This document shows positions 50,328 through 57,912 of a DNA stretch of 64,000 nucleotides, piece after piece. The position numbers and the translations under genes were made by a program. Within the stretch, counting starts at the first letter, position 1. Each line of letters starts with the position of its first letter. Source of the DNA: Streptomyces sp. CB01249. Its GTDB lineage: Bacteria > Actinomycetota > Actinomycetes > Streptomycetales > Streptomycetaceae. The notes under the pieces are model-generated. The model was given only the letters and a program-made list of their open reading frames with translations, did not search any database and had not been told where the DNA came from. The stretch spans positions 7,432 to 71,431 of the forward strand of contig NZ_LISW01000006.1 of NCBI RefSeq assembly GCF_001905735.1, read 5' to 3'.

Positions 50328-51560
50328 GTGAGCGAGCAGCAGCGGGCAGAGCGGACGGAACGCCGGGTCGTCGTCGCGGGCGCGGGCATGGCGGGTGTGC
50401 AGACCGCTGTCGCCCTGCGGGAGCAGGGCTTCACCGGCCCCGTCACACTGATCGGCGCCGAACCCCACCAGCCCTACGACCGGCCCCCGCTGTCCAAGGC
50501 GGTGCTGCTCGGCAAGGCCGAGGAGTCCGCCTTCGACATCGACTTCGAGGGGCTGGACATCGCGATGCGCCTGGGCTGCGAGGTCACCGGGGTCCGCGCC
50601 GCCGACCACGAACTCGATACCTCCGAGGGCCCGGTCCCCTACGACGTCCTGGTCCTCGCCACCGGCGCCGAACCCGTCGCCCTGCCCGGCTCCGCCGGGG
50701 TCCCCGGCGTCCATCTGCTGCGCACCCTGGACGACGCGGCCCGGCTGCGCCCCGTCCTCGAAGCCGGGCACCCCGTCGTGGTCGTCGGCGCCGGGTGGAT
50801 CGGCGCCGAGTTCGCCACCGCCGCCCGCGCCGCCGGCTGCGAGGTCACCGTCGTGGAGGCCGCGGACCGCCCGCTGGCCGGTGCCCTGCCCGCCGAGGTC
50901 GCCGCCCCCATGGCCGCCTGGTACGAGGAGAGCGGCGCCCGGCTCCTCACCGGCGCCCGGGTCGCCCGCGTCGAGCCCGGCACGGTGGTCCTCGCCGACG
51001 GGCGCACCCTCCCGGCCGGTGCGGTCGTCGTCGGCATCGGCGCCCACCCCGCCACCGGCTGGCTCGCCGGTTCCGGCATCGCGCTCGGGCCCGAGGGCTC
51101 GGTGACCGCCGACGCGGCGCTGCGCACCTCGCTCCCCGATGTGTACGCGGTCGGCGACTGCGCCTCCTTCCCCTCGGCCCGCTACGGCACCCGCCTGGTC
51201 GTCCACCACTGGGACAACGCCCTCCAGGGGCCCAGGACCGCCGCCGCCCACATCGCGGCCGAGGGCGCCGACATCCCGCCGTACGATCCCGTGCCCTACT
51301 TCTGGTCCGAGCAGTTCGGCCGGTTCGTGCAGTACGCCGGGCACCACGCGGACGCGGACACCCTGCTGTGGCGCGGCGACCCGGCCGAGCCCGCCTGGTC
51401 GGTGTGCTGGCTGCGCGACGGCGCCCTGGTCGCGGTGCTCGCGGTGAGCCGCCCGCGCGACCTGGCCCAGGGTCGCCGGCTCATCGAGTCGGGGGCCCGG
51501 CTCGACGCGGACCGGGCCGGCGACCCCGCCGTAGCGCTCAAGGCGGCGGTCCTGCCGTAG
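50328..51560 (+). CDS. FAD-dependent ferredoxin reductase-like oxidoreductase
   Basis: A 410-residue two-dinucleotide-fold flavoprotein. FAD motif VVVAGAGMAGVQTAVALRE (14-32), YDRPPLSKA, NAD motif VVVVGAGWIGAEFATAARA, and the second FAD motif VYAVGDCASF. The C-terminal domain (about 320-400) resembles the reductase domain of rhodocoxin/putidaredoxin reductases. It probably reduces a ferredoxin for a P450 or other oxygenase, but no ferredoxin or P450 gene is adjacent. Leaderless GTG start is likely. Confidence 0.92.
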   Translation: MSEQQRAERTERRVVVAGAGMAGVQTAVALREQGFTGPVTLIGAEPHQPYDRPPLSKAVLLGKAEESAFDIDFEGLDIAMRLGCEVTGVRAADHELDTSEGPVPYDVLVLATGAEPVALPGSAGVPGVHLLRTLDDAARLRPVLEAGHPVVVVGAGWIGAEFATAARAAGCEVTVVEAADRPLAGALPAEVAAPMAAWYEESGARLLTGARVARVEPGTVVLADGRTLPAGAVVVGIGAHPATGWLAGSGIALGPEGSVTADAALRTSLPDVYAVGDCASFPSARYGTRLVVHHWDNALQGPRTAAAHIAAEGADIPPYDPVPYFWSEQFGRFVQYAGHHADADTLLWRGDPAEPAWSVCWLRDGALVAVLAVSRPRDLAQGRRLIESGARLDADRAGDPAVALKAAVLP

Positions 51561-51624
51561 CGGCGTGGACCTGAAGGGCCGAGTCCGGGTTTCGGCTGTC
51601 AGTCCGGGATGGCAGGCTTGTCCC

Positions 51625-51990
51625 GTGACCGAGATTGACGCAAAGACCGATGCACTCGTCCCCGCCTGGCTCCACCTGCCCGACATCGCGGAAATGCTCG
51701 ATGTCGAGGTGACGCGTGTGCGGCAGCTGGTCAAGGAGGGCCAGCTCATCGCCGTACGCCGTGGGGAGAACCGGACGCTTCAGGTGCCCGCCGCCTTCAT
51801 CGACGGCGACAAGGTGGTCAAGGGCCTCTCCGGGACCCTGACGCTCCTGAAGGACGACGGCTACTCCGACGAGGAGATGCTCGAATGGCTCTTCACCCCC
51901 GACCCGTCCCTGCCGGGCACGCCCGCGCAGGCACTGAGTGAGAATCGCGGCACGGAGGTGAAGCGCCGCGCCCAGGCGCTCGCCGTCTGA
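51625..51990 (+). CDS. Rv2175c-family winged-helix DNA-binding protein
   Basis: A 121-residue protein with an N-terminal helix-turn-helix (WLHLPDIAEMLDVEVTRVRQLVKEG) and a C-terminal helical domain, including SDEEMLEWLFTPDPSLPGTP. It matches M. tuberculosis Rv2175c, a DNA-binding substrate of the kinase PknL. Short Thr-containing N-terminus (MTEIDAKTDALVP) could be phosphorylated by the PASTA kinase encoded nearby; that is inference. I start at GTG 51625, six bases after a CAGGCT -10-like hexamer. Confidence 0.86.
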   Translation: MTEIDAKTDALVPAWLHLPDIAEMLDVEVTRVRQLVKEGQLIAVRRGENRTLQVPAAFIDGDKVVKGLSGTLTLLKDDGYSDEEMLEWLFTPDPSLPGTPAQALSENRGTEVKRRAQALAV

Positions 51991-51998
51991 CCGACCGG

Positions 51999-52035
51999 GA
52001 AGCGGGCCGCATCGCGCGAGCGGGCGGCCCGCTTC
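51999..52035. terminator. intrinsic terminator between the Rv2175c-like gene and thiE
   Basis: A 12-bp perfect stem (51999-52010 and 52024-52035) with a 13-base loop. Confidence 0.75.
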
Positions 52036-52087
52036 CTCGCGCCGCACCACCGATCCACCGTTACCGTCTCCCCGGGGGAACCGCACC

Positions 52088-52741
52088 ATGTCCACGCCTC
52101 GCGCGCAGCTGTCCGACGCCCGTCTCTACCTGTGCACGGACGCGCGCAGGCGCCAGGGCGACCTGCCCGACTTCCTCGACGCGGTCCTCGCCGGCGGGGT
52201 GGACATCGTCCAGCTCCGCGACAAGGGCATGGAGGCGGGCGAGGAGCTCGACCACCTCGCAGTCTTCGCGGACGCCTGCAAGCGGCACGGCAAACTCCTC
52301 GCCGTCAACGACCGGGCGGACGTGGCCCACGCCATCGGCGCCGACGTGCTGCACCTGGGCCAGGGCGACCTGCCGGTGCCCGCGGCCCGCGCGATCATCG
52401 GCGCCGAGCCGGTCATCGGCCGCTCCACGCACGCCGAGGCGGAGGTCGACGCCGCCGTCACCGAGCCCGGCGTGGACTACTTCTGCACCGGCCCCTGCTG
52501 GCCCACCCCCACCAAGCCCGGCCGCCACGCGCCCGGCCTGGACCTCGTGCGCTACGCCGCCTCGCTCGCCCCGGCCCGCCCCTGGTTCGCCATCGGGGGC
52601 ATCGACGCGGACAACCTCGACCAGGTGCTGGACGCCGGGGCCCGCCGGATCGTCGTCGTACGGGCCCTGACCGAGGCGTCCGATCCGGGCGCCGCCGCCG
52701 CTGAGCTGGCACGACGGGTCCGCGAGCGCGCCGGAGCCTGA
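52088..52741 (+). CDS. thiE: thiamine-phosphate synthase
   Basis: A 217-residue TIM-barrel enzyme that joins HMP-PP and thiazole phosphate to thiamine phosphate. Family blocks: VDIVQLRDKGMEAGEEL, LLAVNDRADVAHAIGADVLHLGQGDLP, IGRSTHAEAE, CTGPCWPTPTKPG and WFAIGGIDADNL. It stands outside the thiO-thiS-thiG operon, with its own start signals (GGGGGAA before the ATG) and no TPP riboswitch. Confidence 0.96.
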   Translation: MSTPRAQLSDARLYLCTDARRRQGDLPDFLDAVLAGGVDIVQLRDKGMEAGEELDHLAVFADACKRHGKLLAVNDRADVAHAIGADVLHLGQGDLPVPAARAIIGAEPVIGRSTHAEAEVDAAVTEPGVDYFCTGPCWPTPTKPGRHAPGLDLVRYAASLAPARPWFAIGGIDADNLDQVLDAGARRIVVVRALTEASDPGAAAAELARRVRERAGA

Positions 52742-52857
52742 CGGGGGACGGCCGCCGCCGGAGGGGCGGCCCGGGACCGGGCCGGGGCGGGTCTGGGACG
52801 AATCTGTCCGAAGGATGGACAAGAATCAGTCAATTCCGGCAAATGACTCCGGTTCGG

Positions 52858-52886
52858 TTGGGGGGCCGCCCCGCCCTGGTTAACCT
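52858..52886 (+). promoter_or_regulatory. promoter of metF, probably leaderless
   Basis: TTGGGG (52858-52863) and TAACCT (52881-52886) are spaced by 17 bp, and the ATG at 52893 is six bases after the -10. No ribosome site is present. Confidence 0.6.
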
Positions 52887-52892
52887 GCCCGT

Positions 52893-53810
52893 ATGGCCCT
52901 TGGTACACCTTCCACCAGGACAGATCACGCGCGCACCGTGCGTGAGATGCTCGCGACCGGCGCGACCTCGTACTCGTTCGAGTTCTGGGCGCCCAAGACC
53001 GAGAAGGGCGAGCGCAACCTGTGGAACGCGCTGCGCCGGGTCGAGGCCGTCGCCCCGAGCTTCGTCTCGGTGACGTACGGAGCCGGCGGCTCCACCCGCT
53101 CCGGCACGGTGAAGGCCACCCAGGACATCGCCGCCGAGTCCACGCTCACCCCGGTCGCGCACCTCACGGCCGTCGACCATTCGATCGCCGAACTGCGCAA
53201 CATGGTCGGCCAGTTCGCGGACGCCGGCATCCGGAACATCCTCGCCCTGCGCGGCGACCCGCCGGGCGACCCGATGGGCCCCTGGGTCGAGCACCCGCAG
53301 GGCGTGAAGTACGCGGCGGACCTGGTCCGGCTGATCAAGGAGGCCGGCGACTTCTGCGTGGGCGTCGCGGCGTTCCCCGAGCGGCACCCGCGCTCCGACG
53401 ACTGGGACACCGACATCCGCCACTTCGTGGACAAGTGCCGGGCCGGCGCCGACTACGCGATCACGCAGATGTTCTTCGATCCGGAGGCCTATCTCCGGAT
53501 GCGTGACCGGGTGGTCGCGGCGGGTTGCGAAACCCCGATCATCCCCGAGGTCATGCCGGTCACCAGCGTCCGGCAATTGGAGCGATTCCCCCAGCTCAGC
53601 AACGCGACCCTGCCCGACGAGCTGAAAGACGCCATCCTCGCCGCCAAGGACGACCCCGCCGCTGTACGCTCCATTGGCATCGACTTCGCAACGCGGTTCT
53701 GCGCGAAGCTGCTCTCCGAGGGCGTGCCCGGACTGCACTTCATCACGCTGAACAACTCGACTGCGACGCTCGAGATCTACGAGAATCTCGGACTGCACAA
53801 GCAGTCGTGA
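52893..53810 (+). CDS. metF: 5,10-methylenetetrahydrofolate reductase
   Basis: A 305-residue MetF. The barrel motifs are SFEFWAPKTEKGERNL (with the conserved acidic residue), FVSVTYGAGGSTRSGT, LALRGDPPGDP, FCVGVAAFPERHPRS, DYAITQMFFDPEAYLRM and PEVMPVTS. It supplies 5-methyl-THF for methionine synthesis. Unlike the aminotransferase at 13.8 kb it has no SAM riboswitch; the 150-bp upstream gap holds only the promoter. Confidence 0.96.
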   Translation: MALGTPSTRTDHARTVREMLATGATSYSFEFWAPKTEKGERNLWNALRRVEAVAPSFVSVTYGAGGSTRSGTVKATQDIAAESTLTPVAHLTAVDHSIAELRNMVGQFADAGIRNILALRGDPPGDPMGPWVEHPQGVKYAADLVRLIKEAGDFCVGVAAFPERHPRSDDWDTDIRHFVDKCRAGADYAITQMFFDPEAYLRMRDRVVAAGCETPIIPEVMPVTSVRQLERFPQLSNATLPDELKDAILAAKDDPAAVRSIGIDFATRFCAKLLSEGVPGLHFITLNNSTATLEIYENLGLHKQS

Positions 53811-53860
53811 CCGGCCGTACCCGCCACCAACCGGGGCGGTGGCCGTAGAAGGGGGCGGGC

Positions 53861-54724
53861 ATGGGCTGGACGGTCCTCTACATCGCGTTCGGTGTCGTCG
53901 CGCTGTGGCTGCTCGGCGAAGTGCTGTTGCAGTACAAGGCGCGGCTGCGCTGGCGCCTCCTCGCCTTCACCGGCTTCCTCTGCGTGGTGATCGGCGTCCT
54001 GATGCCGTCCGTACCCGTCATCGCCCTCGGCGCGGTCGCCTTCGCCACCGGCCAGACCTACGTGACGCTCTCGTTCCGCAAGGGCTTCTCCACCGGCTGG
54101 GCAATAGGGGGCAAGCCCGGCGAGAGCCGCCGCCGGCGCGGTGCGGCCACACGCAAGCCCACCCTGGAGGTCTCGGACCTGGAGGTGGAGTACGAGGGCG
54201 GCGCCCCCGACGCCCCGGCCGCCCCGCCGTCCGCCCCCGCCGCCGTCTACGCGACCGAGCCGATGCCCGAGGACACCGGGCAGTACGGGATCTACACCGA
54301 CCCCCATCCGCCCCGCCCGGCCCAGGAGCCCCAGGCCGCGCAGAGCCACGAGGCGTACGACCCCTACGGCTACCCGGCCCACCAGCCCCAGGGTCAGGAC
54401 ACCTACGCCGGAACCGGGCAGTACGACTACGGCACCGATCAGCAGAGCTACGCCGCCTACTCCGACCCGTACATCGGCACCACCGCGAGCACCCCGCAGT
54501 ACGGCACGTACGACGGCTACGGGAACTACGACGGCTACGGCGGCCAGCAGCAGTACGCCGACCCGTACGCGCAGGGCGACGGCTACGGCTCGGAGACCCC
54601 GCCGGGCGGCGTCTGGGTGCCGCAGCAGCGCGAGGGCGAGCAGTACCCGCAGCAGCCCGCCGCCCAGCAGGCCCCGTACCCGAACGGCTACGACACCGGC
54701 TACAACGAGCAGTACCGCTACTGA
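53861..54724 (+). CDS. membrane protein with long Tyr/Gly/Gln-rich tail
   Basis: A 287-residue protein. Residues 1-72 hold two or three membrane helices (MGWTVLYIAFGVVALWLLGE and a pair near 33-70). The cytoplasmic part starts with a basic patch (GESRRRRGAATRK) and an acidic stretch, then from about 125 to the end is low complexity: Tyr, Gln, Gly, Pro and Asp in repeats such as YGTYDGYGNYDGYGGQQQY, ending NEQYRY. Such sequence is expected to be disordered and could self-associate or be phosphorylated. Function unknown. It follows metF by 50 bp on the same strand. Confidence 0.82.
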   Translation: MGWTVLYIAFGVVALWLLGEVLLQYKARLRWRLLAFTGFLCVVIGVLMPSVPVIALGAVAFATGQTYVTLSFRKGFSTGWAIGGKPGESRRRRGAATRKPTLEVSDLEVEYEGGAPDAPAAPPSAPAAVYATEPMPEDTGQYGIYTDPHPPRPAQEPQAAQSHEAYDPYGYPAHQPQGQDTYAGTGQYDYGTDQQSYAAYSDPYIGTTASTPQYGTYDGYGNYDGYGGQQQYADPYAQGDGYGSETPPGGVWVPQQREGEQYPQQPAAQQAPYPNGYDTGYNEQYRY

Positions 54725-54737
54725 GACGCCCCCCGGC

Positions 54738-56249
54738 TCACCGCGAGCCGCGGAAGTCCTCGCCCTCCACCACGGTGCCCGCGACCAGCGCCCCGGACAT
54801 GCCCGCGTGCGCCAGTCCGCCGCCCGGGTGGGACCAGCCGCCGGCCAGCAACAGACCCGGCAGCCGGGTCCGGTTGGCGGCGTGCAGATACGCGCCCCCG
54901 GCACCGCCCAGCGACGGCGGCGGCACGGCACCGCCCTCGGCACCCGTGTCCGCGGCGGTCTCGGCGGGCGTCCGCACCCCCGTCCGCAGCACCCGCTCCC
55001 GCAGGCCCGGCACCGCCGCGCCCGCCGCCGCGGTCAGCGTCTCCGTGAACCGGGCCCGCAGCGCCTCGTCCGTCCAGTCCACCGGGCCGTGCGGGGCCAC
55101 CGTCGCCACCAGCGCCAGCGCCTCGTGCTCCGCGTCGGGGCGGGTCGAGGGGTCGTCGGGGCGCAGCACGGTCACCGTCGGGTGCGCGGCGATCCGGCCC
55201 CCGAACACCGCCGCGTGCTCGGCCGCCCCGTCCGCCGGGTGCACCACGGTCCGGTGCACGGCGTCCGCGGGGCGCCCGCCGCGCAGCGACAGCATCACCA
55301 CGAACCGGCCGCTCGCCCCCGCCCCGTCCGCACGGACCGTCACATCCCCGTCGGCCCACAGCTCCTGACCCGGCACCAGACCGGGCCACGGCCGGGCCCC
55401 GAGCACCACGTGGGCGGCCTCCGCGACCGTCCCGTCCGCCAGCTCCACGCCCGCCGCGCGGCCGTCCTTCTCGACGACCCGGGCCACCTCGGCGCCGAAG
55501 ACGAACTCCACCTTCCGGGCCAGGCACCGCTCGTACACCGCCCGGGCCAGTGCGCGCAGGCCGCCGCTCACGTACCAGGTGCCGAACGTCTCCTCCATGT
55601 ACGGCAGGAGGGCCGCGCCCGCCGGGGCGCGCGAGGGGTCCAGGCCGTACCCGAGGGCGTATCCGTCCAGGAGGGCCGCCAGCCGGGGGTCCGCCAGCTC
55701 CCAGGCGCCGACCTCCGCCACCGTCCCGGCCCGCCGCGCCGGGCGCAGCAGCCGCCGGCGCTCCTCGGCCGGATAAGGGTCACGGCCCAGCACCTGCCAG
55801 TCGGGGCGCAGGGGCTCCTCCAGGAGCGGCCGCCGCGAGCGGTCCCAGGCGTCCCTGGCCCGGTCGAGGAACGCCCCCCACCTCGCGCCCGCCCCACCGC
55901 CGAGCGCGGCGTCCAGGGCGGCGACGGTCCCGGCGCGCGAGGCGTTCGGCAGGGACACGGAGGTGCCGTCCGCGAAGAGGTGGCGGCTCGCCGGATCCAC
56001 CTGGGCCAGCGTGACGCACCGCTCCAGCGGCTCCTTGCCGGTCTTCACGAACAGGTCGCGGTAGACCGCGGGAAGGTGGAGGAGCCCGGGGCCGGTGTCG
56101 AAGGTGAAGCCCTCGTCGGCGTACTGCCCGAGCGAGCCGCCGTACGTCCGCGACCGCTCGTACACCGTCACCCGGTGGCCTGCCACGGCCAGCCGGGCCG
56201 CCGCCGCCATCGCGCCCATCCCGGCGCCGATCACCGCAATTCGTGCCAT
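54738..56249 (-). CDS. phytoene desaturase-like FAD oxidoreductase
   Basis: A 503-residue CrtI/amine-oxidase-fold flavoprotein. FAD motif RIAVIGAGMGAMAAAARLAVAGH, then YGGSLGQYADEGFTFDTGP, and the C-terminal FAD segment LLLAGGWSHPGGGLAHAGMSGALVAG typical of CrtI. No phytoene synthase, cyclase or prenyltransferase gene is nearby, so the substrate is open: retinoid, isoprenoid or quinone-type compounds are possible. A TAAGGT -10 lies six bases before the ATG. Confidence 0.88.
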   Translation of the reverse strand: MARIAVIGAGMGAMAAAARLAVAGHRVTVYERSRTYGGSLGQYADEGFTFDTGPGLLHLPAVYRDLFVKTGKEPLERCVTLAQVDPASRHLFADGTSVSLPNASRAGTVAALDAALGGGAGARWGAFLDRARDAWDRSRRPLLEEPLRPDWQVLGRDPYPAEERRRLLRPARRAGTVAEVGAWELADPRLAALLDGYALGYGLDPSRAPAGAALLPYMEETFGTWYVSGGLRALARAVYERCLARKVEFVFGAEVARVVEKDGRAAGVELADGTVAEAAHVVLGARPWPGLVPGQELWADGDVTVRADGAGASGRFVVMLSLRGGRPADAVHRTVVHPADGAAEHAAVFGGRIAAHPTVTVLRPDDPSTRPDAEHEALALVATVAPHGPVDWTDEALRARFTETLTAAAGAAVPGLRERVLRTGVRTPAETAADTGAEGGAVPPPSLGGAGGAYLHAANRTRLPGLLLAGGWSHPGGGLAHAGMSGALVAGTVVEGEDFRGSR

Positions 56250-56255
56250 GCGGCG

Positions 56256-56261
56256 ACCTTA
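56256..56261 (-). promoter_or_regulatory. -10 hexamer of a probable leaderless promoter
   Basis: TAAGGT on the minus strand ends six bases before the ATG at 56249; no ribosome site. Confidence 0.5.
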
Positions 56262-56286
56262 ACGGCCGCCGCCGGCGGTCCCGCCG

Positions 56287-56916
56287 TCAGCCCCAGGGAG
56301 CGCCGGAAGGGGGGACGACGGGCTGCGGCACTCCGCGTTTCTCCGCGCGGCGCTGCGCCCTGCGGCGCCAGAACCGGCGGATGCGGGAGGCCAGGAAGAT
56401 CACGAGCGCGAGCCCCACGACCAGGAGCGTCCCGGCGAGGGTGGCGGCGATCCACGGATGGAAGATCGCGAAGGTGACGATCCCCGCGACGCCCAGGTCC
56501 TCGACGGCGCTCAGCGCGATGTTGCTGAAGGGCTCGGGCGATGTGTTGACCGCCATCCGCGTCCCGGCCTTCACCAGATGGCTCACCAGGGCGGTCGAGC
56601 CCCCGATGGCACCGGCCGCGATCTCCGGGAGCGAACCGCTCTCGCCGGCCAGCAGGGCCGCGACCACCGCGCCCGCCACCGGCCTGACGACCGTGTGCAC
56701 CGCGTCCCACGCGGTGTCGACATAGGGGACCTTGTCGGCGACCACCTCGCAGAGGAAGAGGACCGCGACGACGACGAGCACGTCGGTGCGCTGCAACGAG
56801 GCGGGCACCTCGTCGCTGACACCGGTCGCGCCGAATATGCCGAGCAGGAGGACCACCGCGTACGCGTTGATCCCGCTCGCCCAGCCGCTTGTGAACACCA
56901 GAGGGAGTACCGACAC
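56287..56916 (-). CDS. DUF4126 membrane protein
   Basis: A 209-residue membrane protein with about five helices. The start region VLPLVFTSGWASGINAYAVVLLLG and the central GAIGGSTALVSHLVKAGTRMAVNTSPEP are characteristic of DUF4126. The C-terminus is basic (FLASRIRRFWRRRAQRRAEKR). I choose the GTG at 56916: a TACGAT -10 (56924-56929) lies seven bases upstream, and the frame upstream is not typical coding. A MacR-type palindrome is 58 bp upstream of the start. Function unknown. Confidence 0.85.
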   Translation of the reverse strand: MSVLPLVFTSGWASGINAYAVVLLLGIFGATGVSDEVPASLQRTDVLVVVAVLFLCEVVADKVPYVDTAWDAVHTVVRPVAGAVVAALLAGESGSLPEIAAGAIGGSTALVSHLVKAGTRMAVNTSPEPFSNIALSAVEDLGVAGIVTFAIFHPWIAATLAGTLLVVGLALVIFLASRIRRFWRRRAQRRAEKRGVPQPVVPPSGAPWG

Positions 56917-56923
56917 GCAGGCG

Positions 56924-56929
56924 ATCGTA
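56924..56929 (-). promoter_or_regulatory. -10 hexamer of a probable leaderless promoter for DUF4126
   Basis: TACGAT on the minus strand, seven bases before GTG 56916. The -35 region (near 56947-56952) is poor, as expected for an activator-dependent promoter. Confidence 0.45.
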
Positions 56930-56973
56930 GCCAGCAGGTCTGGCCCTCCGGCAGGGCGCGGGAAACCCGGCTC

Positions 56974-56989
56974 TGAGTACCCGTACTCA
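56974..56989 (-). promoter_or_regulatory. MacR-type palindromic operator upstream of DUF4126 gene
   Basis: TGAGTACCCGTACTCA, a perfect 7-2-7 palindrome. It equals the consensus TGAGTACnnGTACTCA that I recall for S. coelicolor MacR. It lies centred about 65 bp before the predicted transcription start, a usual activator position. A macRS-like pair is encoded at 33.9-35.8 kb. Confidence 0.7.
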
Positions 56990-57194
56990 GTGCGCGGGAT
57001 GAGTAGCCGTACGGATGGGCCGTGACCTGCCGGAACGGCAGAGTGGGTGTCCACGGAAGGGGCGCCGCCCCGCCACCGCCGGCACGGGGCGGCGGAGCGG
57101 GGCGGCACCTCCCTTCCGAACGGGGGTGCGCGACGGAGGACTTCGGGACCACGGGGGACACGGGGTCACGGGGGACGGTCCTCCGGCAGCACGG
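56990..57194. other. intergenic region without recognisable gene
   Basis: The 355-bp gap between the DUF4126 start and the TetR gene holds the MacR-type box at its left and a terminator hairpin at its right. In between are GC-rich direct and inverted short repeats (for example GGGGCGGCGG-like tracts at 57060-57110) but no frame with a plausible start signal. Confidence 0.5.
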
Positions 57195-57246
57195 AAGGCG
57201 CCGGTCGGGCGGGCTCGGGGGACGGGCCACGCGCGACCGGCGCCTT
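57195..57246. terminator. terminator after the ABC-YhgE-TetR operon
   Basis: A perfect 13-bp stem (57195-57207 and 57234-57246) with a 26-base loop, 25 bp beyond the TetR stop on the minus strand. Confidence 0.65.
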
Positions 57247-57271
57247 CGTGCGTACGGGTGCGGGCGCGCCC

Positions 57272-57883
57272 TCAGTGCCCGCTGACGCGGCCGCGCAGCA
57301 GCAGGGACAGCGCCGAGTGCACATCGTCGATCGAGCGCTCCGGCTGGAACGCCTGCCAGTCGAGGGCCGCCACCAGCACCATCCCGACGAGCGCCGCCGC
57401 CGTCAGCGGCACGTCGATCTCCTCGCTCAGCTCGCCGTTCGCCACGCCCTCCGCGATGACGCCCTCCACCACGGCGACCGCCTCGCGGCGCACCACAAGG
57501 AGCGTGGACTGCCAGGCGCGGTTGGTGCGCCAGAGCTCGGCCACGTACAGCTGGGTGAAGGCCGGGTAGCGGTCGATGAAGACGAGACCGGCCCGGATCA
57601 TGGCGTCCAGCGCCTCGACCCGGCTGCCGCCGCGGGCGCCGGTCTCCTCGGCCGCCGCGCGCAACGAGGAGGTGAGCAGCCCGACGCCGTGGCGCAGCAG
57701 CTCCTCGAAGAGCTCGGTCTTGCTCTTGAAGTTGTAGTAGACCGTGCCCTTGGCGACCCCGGCCCGGTCGGCGATCTCGTCCACCGTGGTCGCCGAGAAG
57801 CCCTTCTCGGCGATGAGCGTGACGGCCGCTTCGTAGAGCCTCTGCCGGGTGGCCTGGCGGCGCGTGCTGCTACTGCTTTCCAT
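57272..57883 (-). CDS. TetR-family transcriptional regulator
   Basis: A 203-residue TetR repressor. DNA-binding region: RQRLYEAAVTLIAEKGFSATTVDEI, ADRAGVAKGTVYYNFKSKTELFEELL. The C-terminal ligand domain is all-helical. It is the last gene of the operon with the YhgE-type transporter and its ATPase, 29 bp after the transporter stop. The likely operator is the palindrome at 60756-60777 in front of the operon, so autorepression is expected. The inducer is unknown. Confidence 0.93.
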   Translation of the reverse strand: MESSSSTRRQATRQRLYEAAVTLIAEKGFSATTVDEIADRAGVAKGTVYYNFKSKTELFEELLRHGVGLLTSSLRAAAEETGARGGSRVEALDAMIRAGLVFIDRYPAFTQLYVAELWRTNRAWQSTLLVVRREAVAVVEGVIAEGVANGELSEEIDVPLTAAALVGMVLVAALDWQAFQPERSIDDVHSALSLLLRGRVSGH

Positions 57884-57912
57884 GGACCTGATTCTCACAG
57901 GTCCCGGCACGG

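Noticed and set aside
54738..56249. Carotenoid biosynthesis cluster
   Set aside because: Only one CrtI-like gene, with no synthase or cyclase.
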